Shown: in pieces, positions 17,157 through 26,012 of the stretch
How the letters are laid out: each line of letters opens with the position of its first letter
Numbering within the stretch: the first letter of the stretch is position 1
Notes under the pieces: generated by a model
What the model was told of the DNA's origin: nothing
Database searches by the model: none
Seen by the model: only the letters and a program-made list of their open reading frames with translations
Position numbers and translations under genes: made by a program
NCBI RefSeq assembly: GCF_014873945.1
Contig: NZ_JADBEC010000001.1
Location: forward strand, 3,861,001 to 3,925,000
From: Rhizobium viscosum
GTDB lineage: Bacteria > Pseudomonadota > Alphaproteobacteria > Rhizobiales > Rhizobiaceae
Length of the DNA stretch: 64,000 nucleotides
Direction of reading: 5' to 3'

Positions 17157-17861
17157 TCAGCCCTTCGGTGCGTCTTTGGGAAACATCAGGTGCGCGGTTT
17201 CGGCTTTCCTGCCGTTTCCGCCCGCGCCGCCATTCGGTGGGTTGTCCTCCTGGATCATCGATCCGACCTTTGCGAAAATTCTGATCATCTCGGGGTGGTT
17301 GCCGCCGCCGCTGGTATTCAGGTACTCGCGCAGCGCCGGCGTGCCGAGCCGCGAGAGCGCCCGCTGCGCCGAGCCCACGGTGCCGGCCCATTTCGGGCCG
17401 CCGATCTCGCGGTCCTTGCGCGCCTCGTCGGCCCAGCCCTGCACGCGCCCGGCCCAAGCTTCGCCGGCTGCCTTGCCGCGGCGGCCCTGGATCTCGATGA
17501 AACGATCGGCGAGCTGCTGCGCCTGCCTGACGGTGAGGCCGAGATTGTGGAAATCGGGGCCGAGCGCGTCGATCAGTTCCTGATCCACCTCGATGCCCTC
17601 GGGCATGGTGAGGGAATAGCGGCCATCGTCGGGAATGCGATCGGCGGGGTCGTCGCTCGCGCCATCGGGCTTGCCGACGTTCCGATCGGCAGCGTCATCG
17701 TGATCGTCATGGCTGTTGTCACCATCCGGTGATGATGCATCCTCGGGAAAGAGAATGGTTTCCGGGGCAGCACTTTCGCCTGCATCGCCACCACCGCTGC
17801 CGGTGCCTTCGGCGCTTCGGGCGATCGTCGGAAAGAGGTTTCTGCTAAGCATCGCTGTCAT
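17157..17861 (-). CDS. phage scaffold-like protein
   Basis: The 234-residue protein is acidic in its N-terminal third (Gly/Ser/Asp-rich, DHDDAAD). A helical domain follows (LTVRQAQQLADRFIEIQGRRGKAAGEAW), then LSRLGTPALREYLN and a final IRIFAKVGSMIQED. Acidic, helical proteins just before the major capsid gene usually act as assembly scaffolds; the role is inferred from position and composition. It overlaps the upstream gene by 17 bp. Confidence 0.65.
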   Translation of the reverse strand: MTAMLSRNLFPTIARSAEGTGSGGGDAGESAAPETILFPEDASSPDGDNSHDDHDDAADRNVGKPDGASDDPADRIPDDGRYSLTMPEGIEVDQELIDALGPDFHNLGLTVRQAQQLADRFIEIQGRRGKAAGEAWAGRVQGWADEARKDREIGGPKWAGTVGSAQRALSRLGTPALREYLNTSGGGNHPEMIRIFAKVGSMIQEDNPPNGGAGGNGRKAETAHLMFPKDAPKG

Positions 17862-18198
17862 GGTCTTGGCTTTCCTCGCTTGCGGCGCGGCTTGCCGCCG
17901 CTGCCTTGTCGTTTGCCTTGAGATCCGCGATTGCCAGCAGCAGGCGCGGATAGAGCGTCGGGTCTATGCGGTCGAGCTCGGCGATCAGCCGCCGGCCGGC
18001 GCCCTGCTTGCCGAGCGTGTAATGCGTGGCGTTGACCAGCTCGCCGGCATAGGCCTCCTGGTAGATCGCGCATTGTTCCAGCATCCAGAAGAGCACGCGC
18101 TTGCCGGAGGCGGTGGCGAAGACCTCGCGGAAAGCCGAGGTGATTTCATCCCGCTCGATGTCATGGGGTGCGGATGGTTGATCCTTAAAATGATCCAT
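17845..18198 (-). CDS. Bbp19-like phage protein
   Basis: The 117-residue protein has the core ITSAFREVFATASGKRVLFWMLEQCAIY followed by GELVNATHYTLGKQGAGRRLIAELDRI. This matches the small Bbp19 family found between portal and scaffold genes of podovirus-like phages. It starts on the last base of the connector gene. Its role in the virion is not established. Confidence 0.7.
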   Translation of the reverse strand: MDHFKDQPSAPHDIERDEITSAFREVFATASGKRVLFWMLEQCAIYQEAYAGELVNATHYTLGKQGAGRRLIAELDRIDPTLYPRLLLAIADLKANDKAAAASRAASEESQDHDSDA

Positions 18199-19883
18199 CA
18201 GGCGAGCCCCAGCTGGCGCAAGAGTGCAGCGCCATTCGGGTTGTCATTGGCGTCGGCCAGCACCTGCGCGGCCTTGGCGCCCTGATTGAGGGCGGGGGCG
18301 ACCTGCGAGGCCATCTGTGCGGTCTGCGCTGCCTGCATCTGCTGCGCCCTTTGCGCGCGGATATCCTCCACCTTGTCATCGGCGAGGATCATCGAGGGCG
18401 GGGCGCCAATCGCATCGAAATAGAGGTCGATCGCCTCATCGACATCGAGCTTGTCGAGCGCCTCCGGCTTGACCGCCGAGACCTGGCCCATGAAGGCCAC
18501 GCCGCGCTCGATCGCGCCTGTGGCGACGGCCTGCTGCGCCTGCGCGAGCGTGGAAATATATTCCACCTTCAGCTCCGTGCCCTGCAGCTCCGGCGGAGGC
18601 GGCGGCAGCTCGTCGCGGGCCGCCAGAATGTCGAACGTGCGGTCGATGGTCGGCCCCAGCTGGTCGCCGAAGACGTTTTCCAAGACGGGGCCGAGCTGCA
18701 GGAGTTGCTCTTCCTTGCGCTGCGTCAGCTCGAACTGGTTGCGCGGCTGCACGCCTTCCATATTGGTGATGGCGAAGAAGAGATCGGCAAAGAAGGTCTT
18801 CTCGATGCGGTTCTGCACTTCCTGGATATCTTCGCGCAGCTCCGCGAGGCTGAGGTTCACCTCCATTGCCGGGCGGAAACCCTTGCCGGTTGGATCATCG
18901 ACGTAGTTGACGGCACCCGGCAGCAGCGAGGCCGGGCTATTCTGCATCGAGGTCGGCGCGTTCATCGGCGGGCGCACCTTCTTGTCGATGCCTTCGAGCT
19001 TTCGCGTCTGCTCCAGCTGCAGCATCCTGATATCGCCGAGTGCCTTCTGGCCGGGGGACAGCGCGTAATGATCGTCCTCGGACAGTTCCCAGGCGGGCGC
19101 GATGATCGGGTTGGAATCGAAGCCGCTTTCTTCCAGCAGATCGGAGCCGATCTCGTCGATCCAGTAATTGGAGAGGAACGCCTTGTTGCGCTTGTCGATC
19201 AGCTTGGGGTCGCGGTCGTAGCGCGGCTCAATCGCGTGATAGACATCGAAGCACTCGCCATATTTCGAGCTGTCATAGAGGCTCTTCAGCCGCTCCGGTA
19301 CATTGTCGTAGCCGAAGCGCTCGATGATGCGCTGCACGGACCAGCGGAAGGTGCGGTAGAGCGTGGTGGCCTTGCCCTTGTGATCCCTCGCGATCCAGAA
19401 GCGGCCATGCACCAGCTGCTGCACGCGGATAACAGTCTCCTCGTCTTCCACGAGGATCGCGACCGACTGGCCGAACTGGCCGAGATCGCCATAGCCGATA
19501 TGGAAGGCGCGGTAGAGATTGGAGGCCGCAAAGACCTCGCGCATTTTGTCCTGCACGGCGGCGAGATAGACCTTGACGGCGTCGAGCTTCTTCAGATCCG
19601 GATCGAAGGTCGTCAGGCGGAACCAGGGGCGGGCAGGCGAGGTGAGGCCCGAATGCATGCCCGATTTCAGCGTCTCGTAGGCATGGGTGCCGGTGCTGTC
19701 GATGATCTTATCGCGCGAACGCGGGCCTTCCCGGCCGGAATGGAGCCTGAGCCGCGTCGGCTCGATATGCTCTGATAGAGCCCGCCATTCCGCTTCCCAC
19801 GGCTGGCGAACCTCCTTCAGCTCGTTCAGCCGGCGGCGGTGATAGGCGATCTGTGTTTCGTTGTCGCGACGGAGATTTTCCAT
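18198..19883 (-). CDS. phage head-tail connector (portal) protein, T7-like
   Basis: The protein of about 561 residues begins MENLRRDNETQIAYHRRRLNELK and continues with WRALSEHIEP, GMHSGLTSPARPWFRL and LGQFGQSVAILVEDE. Glu/Gln-rich helices follow near the C-terminus (RAQRAQQMQAAQTAQ). This is the pattern of podovirus head-tail connectors, which form the dodecameric portal through which DNA passes. ATG 19883 is chosen over an in-frame start at 19961, whose extra 26 residues are Arg/Ser-rich and overlap the next gene. No terminase gene is present upstream. Confidence 0.85.
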   Translation of the reverse strand: MENLRRDNETQIAYHRRRLNELKEVRQPWEAEWRALSEHIEPTRLRLHSGREGPRSRDKIIDSTGTHAYETLKSGMHSGLTSPARPWFRLTTFDPDLKKLDAVKVYLAAVQDKMREVFAASNLYRAFHIGYGDLGQFGQSVAILVEDEETVIRVQQLVHGRFWIARDHKGKATTLYRTFRWSVQRIIERFGYDNVPERLKSLYDSSKYGECFDVYHAIEPRYDRDPKLIDKRNKAFLSNYWIDEIGSDLLEESGFDSNPIIAPAWELSEDDHYALSPGQKALGDIRMLQLEQTRKLEGIDKKVRPPMNAPTSMQNSPASLLPGAVNYVDDPTGKGFRPAMEVNLSLAELREDIQEVQNRIEKTFFADLFFAITNMEGVQPRNQFELTQRKEEQLLQLGPVLENVFGDQLGPTIDRTFDILAARDELPPPPPELQGTELKVEYISTLAQAQQAVATGAIERGVAFMGQVSAVKPEALDKLDVDEAIDLYFDAIGAPPSMILADDKVEDIRAQRAQQMQAAQTAQMASQVAPALNQGAKAAQVLADANDNPNGAALLRQLGLA

Positions 19884-19896
19884 TGATCTCTCCGCC

Positions 19897-20145
19897 CTAC
19901 TGCCCGAGCAGCGTCTTCTTGAGCATATTGCCCGAGAGCGCCGGCGATTGCGTATCGGCAAGCGGCGGCGCGCCCGAAGGCGAGGTGAGGATGGTCGAGG
20001 GAGCGCCCTTCACCTTGTCGGAGGCGCGGCGTGCGGCCGTGGACTGGGCTGCGGCATAATCGGGCGTCTTCTGCTGGGCGTATTCGGGCGGCGCCTGCGG
20101 CGGCTCGGCTTTCGGCGGCGAGGAGAACATGCACATGAGGGGCAT
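19897..20145 (-). CDS. small phage protein before the connector gene
   Basis: It has about 82 residues. The start MPLMCMFSSPPKAEPPQAPP is typical of short Pro-rich proteins found next to connector genes in this phage type. Ala/Ser-rich helices and a NMLKKTLLG end follow. Starts at 20136 or 20130 are also possible. It is the rightmost gene of the phage module; beyond it are palindromic repeats and an IS element where a terminase would be expected. Confidence 0.6.
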   Translation of the reverse strand: MPLMCMFSSPPKAEPPQAPPEYAQQKTPDYAAAQSTAARRASDKVKGAPSTILTSPSGAPPLADTQSPALSGNMLKKTLLGQ

Positions 20146-20472
20146 CCGATCGTGAGGGTTGAGCGGTTGGACCGGGCGGAGGAGGGGTGGCCTCCAGCCG
20201 GTTCGGCGTCGATGGAAGGCAGCCTGCGGGATGAAAGGTTGAGGGGGTGACATTGGGGGCGGGGGATGTTCGCTGATGTGAAGAGGCTAGACTGTACCGT
20301 GCGGCCCCCTCATCCGCCCTTCGGGCACCTTCTCCCCGCTGGGGCGAAGGGGGAACCAGCCTCCTCGCTTCCGAACATCTTTTAGGCTGGAGGGGCGCGG
20401 GCGGCCGCCACACCCCCTTCTCCCCCGCGGGGAGAAGGTGCCCGAAGGGCGGATGAGCGACTATCTTGTGTG

Positions 20473-21411
20473 TCAAGTTGCATATTGGAATTCCCTTCGC
20501 GCGTCTCGTGCTTTTGCATTGAGAATGACGAGGAGCTTTCTGGCGAGGGCGATGCGGATGACCATTTTCGGTTTGCCCGCCGCCTGCAACCGTTGCTGGA
20601 AGGCGCCCAGATGCGGGTCGTATCTGGCAGCGATGGCGGCGACCAGGAAGAGGATGCTGCGCGGTCCGCTGCGTCCGCCGCGCACCGGCCGTGGTCCGTT
20701 TTTCTTGCCGCTGTCGTTGGCAATCGGCGCAAGGCCCGCAAGCTTGACGATCGCCTTGTTAGAGATCCGGCCGATCTCGGGCAATTCGGCCATCAGCCGG
20801 GCAACGGTGCGCGAGGCAACACCTTTGATGGAACGGAAGGCCTGGTTGAGGATGGCCCAGAGCGGATCGTCGTCGATCATCGAGGCGATCTCGCCTTCCA
20901 GCCTGCGGCTCTGACGCACCAGAAGCGCGATCACCTCATCGAGGCTTTCGAGAGCCTGTGCATCATTGGCAACGCCTCTGCGCTGCCTCTGGATGATCAG
21001 ATCGCCGGTGACCTGCGACAGCCGCGCCACCAGCGCCTGCAGCCGCATCTGCGCCGGCTTCGGCGGGGGCAAGGCACGCAGCGGCTTGACTTGGGCATAA
21101 TGAGCAATCACCGCCGCGTCGATCGTGTCGGTCTTTTCCAGAAAGCCCATGGCTTCGGCAAAGCGGCGCACATTGCGCGCATTGGCGAGCGAACAGGCGA
21201 TCCCCATCTCCCACAACAACAGGAAGGCCCGCCGCTCATAACCGCCCGACGCCTCCATGACGACGAGCTCGACCGCCTCGGCCCGGCAGAGTTCGGCCAA
21301 CATACCAATGCCGTCGGCATCGTTGCTGAACCGCCGGGAAACACTCAACGGGCGGATGAACACATCCAGCCAGTCCTTCGAAACATCCACTCCACATATG
21401 ATGCTGTTCAC
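20473..21411 (-). CDS. IS110-family transposase (DEDD recombinase), copy A
   Basis: The 312-residue protein has an N-terminal RuvC-like DEDD domain with Asp9 (CGVDVSKDWLDV), Glu53 (VMEASGGYE), Asp95 and Asp98 (KTDTIDAAVIAHYA). The spacing is that of the IS110 family. The C-terminal Tnp_20 domain has FRSIKGVASRTVARLM and GLAPIANDSGKKNGP. It holds the serine proposed to attack DNA, here within RSGPRSILF. It is identical in sequence to the copy at 38808, so at least one transposition was recent. The gene uses an ATG start right after the left-end non-coding region. Confidence 0.93.
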   Translation of the reverse strand: MNSIICGVDVSKDWLDVFIRPLSVSRRFSNDADGIGMLAELCRAEAVELVVMEASGGYERRAFLLLWEMGIACSLANARNVRRFAEAMGFLEKTDTIDAAVIAHYAQVKPLRALPPPKPAQMRLQALVARLSQVTGDLIIQRQRRGVANDAQALESLDEVIALLVRQSRRLEGEIASMIDDDPLWAILNQAFRSIKGVASRTVARLMAELPEIGRISNKAIVKLAGLAPIANDSGKKNGPRPVRGGRSGPRSILFLVAAIAARYDPHLGAFQQRLQAAGKPKMVIRIALARKLLVILNAKARDARREFQYAT

Positions 21412-21604
21412 GGTAACCTGCCTTGTGCGTGCGGTTGGAACCGAGCGACTGTTCGGTCGTACGTGACGATGGCGACGATCCCTGGCTCATCCACGGTTGT
21501 AACCGAAGGGGGAACGGGCGACGCCGCCACGCCTCTTGCCGGGTGGCCACCCGGCAAGAGGCTCAGTCGCTTCAATCCTACACATTCATCAAGGTGCAGA
21601 TACA
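21412..21604 (-). ncRNA. predicted bridge RNA region of IS110 copy A
   Basis: This is the left non-coding end of the element. It is the reverse complement of 38615-38807, where the guide segments are described. It contains the same perfect 32-bp palindrome and the same two hairpin-bracketed guide pairs. A transcript has not been shown; the call is from sequence layout. Confidence 0.6.
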
Positions 21605-21606
21605 AG

Positions 21607-21839
21607 GGGGCCGCACGGTACAAGGCTTCGATCAAACCCCAGACCGTATCGCGGGCAGCATTGACCCTTTATCCAAAGGGAGGACGCCGACCTGAAACGC
21701 TGAAGTTTCCCGCCTGCTCAAGGACCTGAGCGACTGCCATCCCGGCCAGTCCTTCCCTGGACGACCACGGTTTCTTGCCACGATCTTGATAGTCCCGCCG
21801 CAGATGGTTGGCCGCAACCACACGCGTCGGGGCTTAAAT
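21607..21839. other. non-coding stretch between IS110 copy A and virK-like gene
   Basis: No gene can be supported. One minus-strand reading (NHLRRDYQDRGKKPWSSREG) looks protein-like over about 40 codons and then meets a stop, so part of this may be a decayed gene of unknown kind. The 5' end is the outer arm of the interrupted palindromic element. Confidence 0.3.
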
Positions 21840-22790
21840 ATGATTCAGAATGAATTGATCGCTGAAGCGGCAAAAGGCGAAATCTCCGCTGCTCCTCGTC
21901 CGTACTCAGCGCCCGAAATCACTGATGAACCACGGCAGTTCCGATTTCTCCTGCTATGGAGAATATTGACTTTCGTTCTGCGGACCCGCTGGAAGCGCGG
22001 CGTTCTGTTCTGGTTTCGCTTTGTCGCCCATCCGCTCCTGACCATCAGCTGGTGGCGCTTCCTCGCGGGCTTTGCCGCAGCACGAGGGTTTCCAACCCCG
22101 CATGACGCGCTGCTGCAAAAGCCGCTATCGAAATTCCTGGTTTACGGAATGCGCAATTCCGGGCGGCTCGCACTTCTCGTCGAGCATTTCCTTGTTGCGG
22201 AAAAGATCCTGGCCAGGGAGACCATGATGAGGCTGTGGCAGGGGGAGCGGCTGGACATGGGCGTCGTGAACGGCCGCAATGAGGCCTATACGTGCCGTAT
22301 CGCACTGGCCGATCTTGGCGGCGGACGTCACGAGGGTGCCTTCGCCATCGAGCTTGTCCGCACACGCGACAAGGCTCTCCTGTGCACAGGCAGGTTCACA
22401 TTCCTTCGCCAGGGCTCAGAGGGCGGCTACACCTTTGTCATCGGCAGCATGCAGGGACCTCGCAATGGAAAGCGGCTGATCGTCGAGGCGACCCGCGATC
22501 TCCGAGGCGTTCGCCCGAAGGAGGCGATCCTGATCGTTCTGCAGGGGCTGACCGTCGAAGGCGGCATGCCGCATTTCCTGGCCGTGTCGCGGGAGAGGCA
22601 GCCGATCCAGTACCGCCGCCGCAAACGGCGCTCCATGATGCTGTCGGCGATCGATGCGTTCTGGGCCGAGCGTTCCGCCGATCCTGAAGAGGTCTACGGG
22701 TTCAGGGTGCCCAAGTCCGCAACCGGCGGAGCGGACAGGCGCAGCCGGAGCAAATCGCGTTTCCATATGGTCGGCGAACTGTTCCATTGA
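21840..22790 (+). CDS. VirK/YbjX (DUF535) family protein
   Basis: The 316-residue protein matches DUF535: HPLLTISWWRFL, then FLVYGMRNSGRLALLVEHFLVAEK, a beta-rich middle, SMQGPRNGKRLIVEATRDLRGVRPKEAILIVL, then AIDAFWAER. Members such as VirK and YbjX are linked to envelope and virulence traits in enterobacteria, with no established activity. ATG 21840 is chosen; an in-frame ATG at 21786 is less likely. A two-component system, convergent at its 3' end, lies just downstream. Confidence 0.82.
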   Translation: MIQNELIAEAAKGEISAAPRPYSAPEITDEPRQFRFLLLWRILTFVLRTRWKRGVLFWFRFVAHPLLTISWWRFLAGFAAARGFPTPHDALLQKPLSKFLVYGMRNSGRLALLVEHFLVAEKILARETMMRLWQGERLDMGVVNGRNEAYTCRIALADLGGGRHEGAFAIELVRTRDKALLCTGRFTFLRQGSEGGYTFVIGSMQGPRNGKRLIVEATRDLRGVRPKEAILIVLQGLTVEGGMPHFLAVSRERQPIQYRRRKRRSMMLSAIDAFWAERSADPEEVYGFRVPKSATGGADRRSRSKSRFHMVGELFH

Positions 22791-22829
22791 GGAGGCCTCG
22801 TGTCGCGGTGGTGTCCGGATCCTTGCGCA

Positions 22830-23999
22830 CTATGCCGGACGCAGGTGGATTGCGACCATCGCGCCGCCGCCCTCCCGGTTTGCGAATTCAAGATGTCCGC
22901 CATGGGCAACCGCGATGGCCTGCACCACCGATAGTCCCAGTCCTGTGCCGCCCGTTGCACGAGACCGTGAGGGATCACCGCGCCAGAAGGGGTTCGTGGC
23001 CACAGCATCCAGTCCTTCAGGAAATCCGGGGCCTCGATCCAGAAAGCGGATGACGACGCTCTCATCCGGCAATTGCTCCGTTTCGCAGCGCAGCCAATTG
23101 CCGTCTGCCGCATAGCGGCTGGCATTTTCCAGAAGCGCCAGCACGGCCTGGCGAATACGCGGCGAGTCCACTGATATAAAGGCGGGTTGCAGACCGGTTT
23201 CGAGCGTCAGCGTGCTCGTCTCCAGCATGAGTTTGGCCGATGTCAGCACCGCTTCCACTACCTGCGACACGTCGGTCCGTTCACGCTCCATGACGAGTTT
23301 CTGGCCGATCGCCAGCGACAGGGTACGCAGATCTTCGACAATTCTTCCAAGGCCTTCCACCTGGACCAGGAGATCGGACATCATCTTCCGGTCCATTGGA
23401 AAAACGCCGTCGAGCATGCCCTGCAACGAACCCCGCAGGATCGTCAGTGGCGTGCGCAATTCGTGGGCGACCGCCATGTTGTTGAAGCGCAGCCTTTTTT
23501 CCATGCTGTCGAGGCTGGTTGCAAGCGCATTGAAGGTATCCACGAGACTGGAGACTTCTCGGGTGGCGTGGCGCGAGGCAGCGACGCTCACCGAAAAGTC
23601 GCCGGATTTCAGGCCTTCGGCAGCAGATGTGAGCTCTGCGAGAGGCCTTGCGATCCGTCGCGCCAGAAATATCCCGATAATGGCGCAGACGAGGGCTGAA
23701 AGCAGGCCGGAGGTCAGAATCAGGATCTGGAGCTGGAAATCTGTCTGTTCTTCCTGCAGCCCATTGAGGTTAGAGAGGAGGAGCTTGAGCGCATCCTGGT
23801 CGGGGACCACGCCATTGTCCAGATCGCGATAAGCAGCCGCGGCTCTCGGTGGCAGGTTTTCAATGATGCTTTCCTCAAGATAGGTGGAATACCAGATAGC
23901 CCCGAGATAGGTCATGCCGACGCTGAGAAGCAGCATCACTCCGATGATGACAGCGGTAACCGTTGCAAGCGGCAGCGAGGGGAGCCTGAATATTTTCAT
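22830..23999 (-). CDS. sensor histidine kinase (BaeS-like)
   Basis: The 389-residue protein has two transmembrane helices (residues about 10-35 and 93-113) around a short periplasmic loop rich in Asp/Gln. A HAMP domain follows (ARRIARPLAELTSAAEGLKSGDF), then a HisKA domain with His179 in VAHELRTPL, and an HATPase domain with LLENASRY, FLDRGPGF and GGTGLGLSVV. It overlaps the response-regulator gene by 4 bp (ATGA), so the two are translated together. The signal is not known; BaeS-like kinases often sense envelope stress. Confidence 0.92.
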   Translation of the reverse strand: MKIFRLPSLPLATVTAVIIGVMLLLSVGMTYLGAIWYSTYLEESIIENLPPRAAAAYRDLDNGVVPDQDALKLLLSNLNGLQEEQTDFQLQILILTSGLLSALVCAIIGIFLARRIARPLAELTSAAEGLKSGDFSVSVAASRHATREVSSLVDTFNALATSLDSMEKRLRFNNMAVAHELRTPLTILRGSLQGMLDGVFPMDRKMMSDLLVQVEGLGRIVEDLRTLSLAIGQKLVMERERTDVSQVVEAVLTSAKLMLETSTLTLETGLQPAFISVDSPRIRQAVLALLENASRYAADGNWLRCETEQLPDESVVIRFLDRGPGFPEGLDAVATNPFWRGDPSRSRATGGTGLGLSVVQAIAVAHGGHLEFANREGGGAMVAIHLRPA

Positions 24000-24778
24000 C
24001 TCGGATCCGAAAAACGATAGCCAATTCCCCTCACGGCAGGAAAGAAGCCGTTCTGCCCCAACTCTTCCAGTTTGCGCCGAAGGTTGGAAATATGCGTGTC
24101 GACAGTGCGCACCAGAGCGTCGCTTTCCGGCAGGCAGGCGTCGAGAATATCGGCGCGCGCGAAAGCCTGGGTCGGATGGCGGATCATATAGGCGAGAATT
24201 CGAAATTCACTGAGCGTCAGGGGTAGATGCGTGCGGCGCTCATCCCTCGTGACAAACGCAGTGTAGCTGGTGAAATCGACCTCTATAGCGCCAAACCGTT
24301 TGATGACCTCGGCCTGGTCTCCCCGCGTCCGGCGCAGCACGGCTTTGACCCGGGCAACAACCTCCTGCGGATTGAAGGGTTTGACCACATAATCGTCGGC
24401 GCCGAGGCGCAGGCCGCTCAACCGGTCGATGTCGTCGGCAACGGCCGTCACCATGATCACCGGCGTCGATCCTGTCTGGCGCAGGCGCGCGAGCACGTCG
24501 AAACCGTCGAGTTTCGGCAGGCGCACGTCAAGCAGCACAAGATCGGGTTTCAGATGGGCATGATGTTGAAGCGCTATTTCGCCGTCGCCGGCGCGAACGG
24601 TACGGAATCCGTCACGCAACAAATACCCTTCCAGTATCTGCGCGATTGCCGGTTCATCCTCAACGATCAGAACGAGACTGTTATCCACCCCAATGCCCTG
24701 CGGTTGTTCAATTGTCTTTGCCGGCTTTGCCGCCGGACGCCCACTATCGCGGACAGGAAAGATTTCTGCAATTTGCAA
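23996..24778 (-). CDS. response regulator, OmpR/BaeR family
   Basis: The 260-residue protein has a receiver domain with LIVEDE, phosphoacceptor Asp84 in LLDVRLP and Lys in VVKPF. It also has a winged-helix DNA-binding domain (LTLSEFRILAYMIRHP, then VRTVDTHISNLRRKLEELG, then IRGIGYRF on the coding strand as VRGIGYRF). The 30 residues before the receiver are unusual; a GTG at codon 31 (VDNSLVLIVEDE) would give the standard length. It is cognate to the kinase encoded immediately downstream. Confidence 0.92.
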   Translation of the reverse strand: MQIAEIFPVRDSGRPAAKPAKTIEQPQGIGVDNSLVLIVEDEPAIAQILEGYLLRDGFRTVRAGDGEIALQHHAHLKPDLVLLDVRLPKLDGFDVLARLRQTGSTPVIMVTAVADDIDRLSGLRLGADDYVVKPFNPQEVVARVKAVLRRTRGDQAEVIKRFGAIEVDFTSYTAFVTRDERRTHLPLTLSEFRILAYMIRHPTQAFARADILDACLPESDALVRTVDTHISNLRRKLEELGQNGFFPAVRGIGYRFSDPR

Positions 24779-24873
24779 GCGTGCTTTCCGGGGCCAGGCA
24801 GCCTGTTCTCAACAGCGCCTTGATCCCTTCCTCGTCATTTCTTGACAATTCGAAACCAGCTTGCCGCCCGATT

Positions 24874-24970
24874 AGAGCGCCGCGCGTCCATTCGGACGCG
24901 CAACGGACGCTCTAACGCTTTGATTTGACGCATCAGGCTTTCCGAAAATCGATTCCGATTTTCGGGCCCA
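24874..24970. repeat. dispersed intergenic repeat (inverted copy of 15210-15313)
   Basis: It contains 'gcgtccattcggacgc' bracketed by 'agagcg' / 'cgctct', then 'ccgaaaatcgattccgat' and 'tttcggg'. These are the same blocks as at 15.2 kb, in reverse. It reaches to within 26 bp of the PAP2 start. Confidence 0.75.
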
Positions 24971-24995
24971 TGCTGCTGCCTTCGGAGATACCGGC

Positions 24996-25736
24996 TTGCG
25001 AAAATTTGTATCTGGTTACTGGAATTCTGCCTCCAGCGGTGTGCGCCTGCCGGCAACGCCATTCGGGGCTGATCGGGCGCCTGCCGTCATCGGCACATCG
25101 ATCGTCTGGGTCAGTTTCGTCTTTGTCGTCTTTCCCGATCTCGATCTCATGGTCTCGCGCTGGTTTGCCAGCGGGGGGATTTTCGTTCTGGCCGACAATC
25201 CATTCCTGCGGGAAGTGAGGGATAAAGGCCGCCTCGCACAGCCCTATCTTATCGGTTCGATGATCGTGCTGATCGCGCTGCAGAGGCTCCTGCCGGGACG
25301 CATGCGGGTCTACCCGCCCGAGAAGCCCTTGTTCGTCCTCCTGAGCTTTGCCGCAGGCCCGCTCCTCACGGTCCAGACGCTCAAGGTTCTCATCGGGCGT
25401 GTACGGCCTCGTGACATTGTCGAGTTCGGCGGGACCATGGATTTTACGCCGGTGTGGCAGTTTTCCGCCGCGTGCAGCCGCAACTGCTCCTTCCCTTCCG
25501 GCGAGGCTTCCGCAGCTGCGGCATCAATGTCGCTGCTGGTTCTGGTGCCCGCCGAGTTCAGGCGGGCGGCCGCGATAGTGCTGGTGCCTTGCCTCTTGTT
25601 TGTGGCGTTCAATCGCGTGATTTTCGGCGCTCATTTCCTTTCGGACGTCGTGCTTGGCTGGCTGCTGACGATGTTCGCCATGGCCTGGGTCTGGCGCTGG
25701 ATGGATGCGTATACGGAAGCAAAGCTTTGGCGGTGA
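24996..25736 (+). CDS. PAP2-family membrane phosphatase (LpxE/LpxF-like)
   Basis: The 246-residue protein has about five hydrophobic spans and the three PAP2 motifs: KVLIGRVRPRD, NCSFPSGEASAA and NRVIFGAHFLSD. Motif 2 has PSGE where most PAP2 enzymes have PSGH. Rhizobial relatives include lipid A phosphatases, so a lipid or lipid A substrate in the inner membrane is a reasonable guess. TTG 24996 is chosen because GGAGA lies 7 bp upstream; GTG 25041 is the alternative. It is divergent from the two-component system. Confidence 0.8.
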   Translation: MRKFVSGYWNSASSGVRLPATPFGADRAPAVIGTSIVWVSFVFVVFPDLDLMVSRWFASGGIFVLADNPFLREVRDKGRLAQPYLIGSMIVLIALQRLLPGRMRVYPPEKPLFVLLSFAAGPLLTVQTLKVLIGRVRPRDIVEFGGTMDFTPVWQFSAACSRNCSFPSGEASAAAASMSLLVLVPAEFRRAAAIVLVPCLLFVAFNRVIFGAHFLSDVVLGWLLTMFAMAWVWRWMDAYTEAKLWR

Positions 25737-25768
25737 GGCGGGGCTGGATGATGCGCGCAGCGTCCTGT

Positions 25769-25947
25769 GGCACCCCCCTCTGTCCTGCCGGACATCTCCC
25801 CCACAAGGAGGGAGATCGACAAGCGGCTTGACCTTCGCGCCTCTTAGCGGTTTCGCAGCTTGCAACGCTGATTGTTTGGGGAAGCCGGTGCGCCCAGCCA
25901 ATCTCCACCCTTGTGGGGGAGATGTCCGGCAGGACAGAGGGGGTGCC
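25769..25947. repeat. RIME-like intergenic mosaic element
   Basis: The arms ggcacccccctctgtcctgc and gcaggacagagggggtgcc flank a spacer with 'ttgtttggggaagccggtgc'. It is in the gap between the PAP2 gene and the convergent cupredoxin gene. Confidence 0.85.
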
Positions 25948-26012
25948 CACGGCAAAACGCCTCCGGTCAGACGCACAGCTCTCCCAAAACGAAGGAATGA
26001 GTGAGGCAGCCA

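Larger units (their letters stand above)
20456..21604 (-). mobile_element. IS110-family insertion sequence, copy A
   Basis: Comparison with the copy at 38615-39763 fixes the ends: both copies are 1149 bp and flanked by a CT dinucleotide on each side (AG on the plus strand, 20456-20457 and 21605-21606). There are no terminal inverted repeats and no longer target duplication, as expected for IS110. The transposase nearly reaches the right end (about 17 bp of non-coding), while about 193 bp of non-coding DNA precede it at the left end. Confidence 0.9.
20293..21622. repeat. palindromic dispersed element interrupted by IS110 copy A
   Basis: The outer ends are exact inverted complements: tgtaccgtgcggccccct at 20293-20310 and its complement at 21605-21622. 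Inside, both arms carry the common block 'catccgcccttcgggcacc' and 'ttctcccc'. The right arm has been split by the 1149-bp IS between 'ccct' and 'catccgc'. Without the insertion the element would be about 180 bp. Confidence 0.8.

Noticed and set aside
18351..19775. 474-codon plus-strand open frame opposite the connector gene
   Set aside because: The connector protein on the minus strand is a recognised family member; the opposite frame is a high-GC shadow.
20293..21622. Prophage attachment site at the palindromic element next to the phage module
   Set aside because: No tRNA gene, integrase or direct repeat on the far side is visible; the matching ends are inverted and belong to the dispersed palindrome family.
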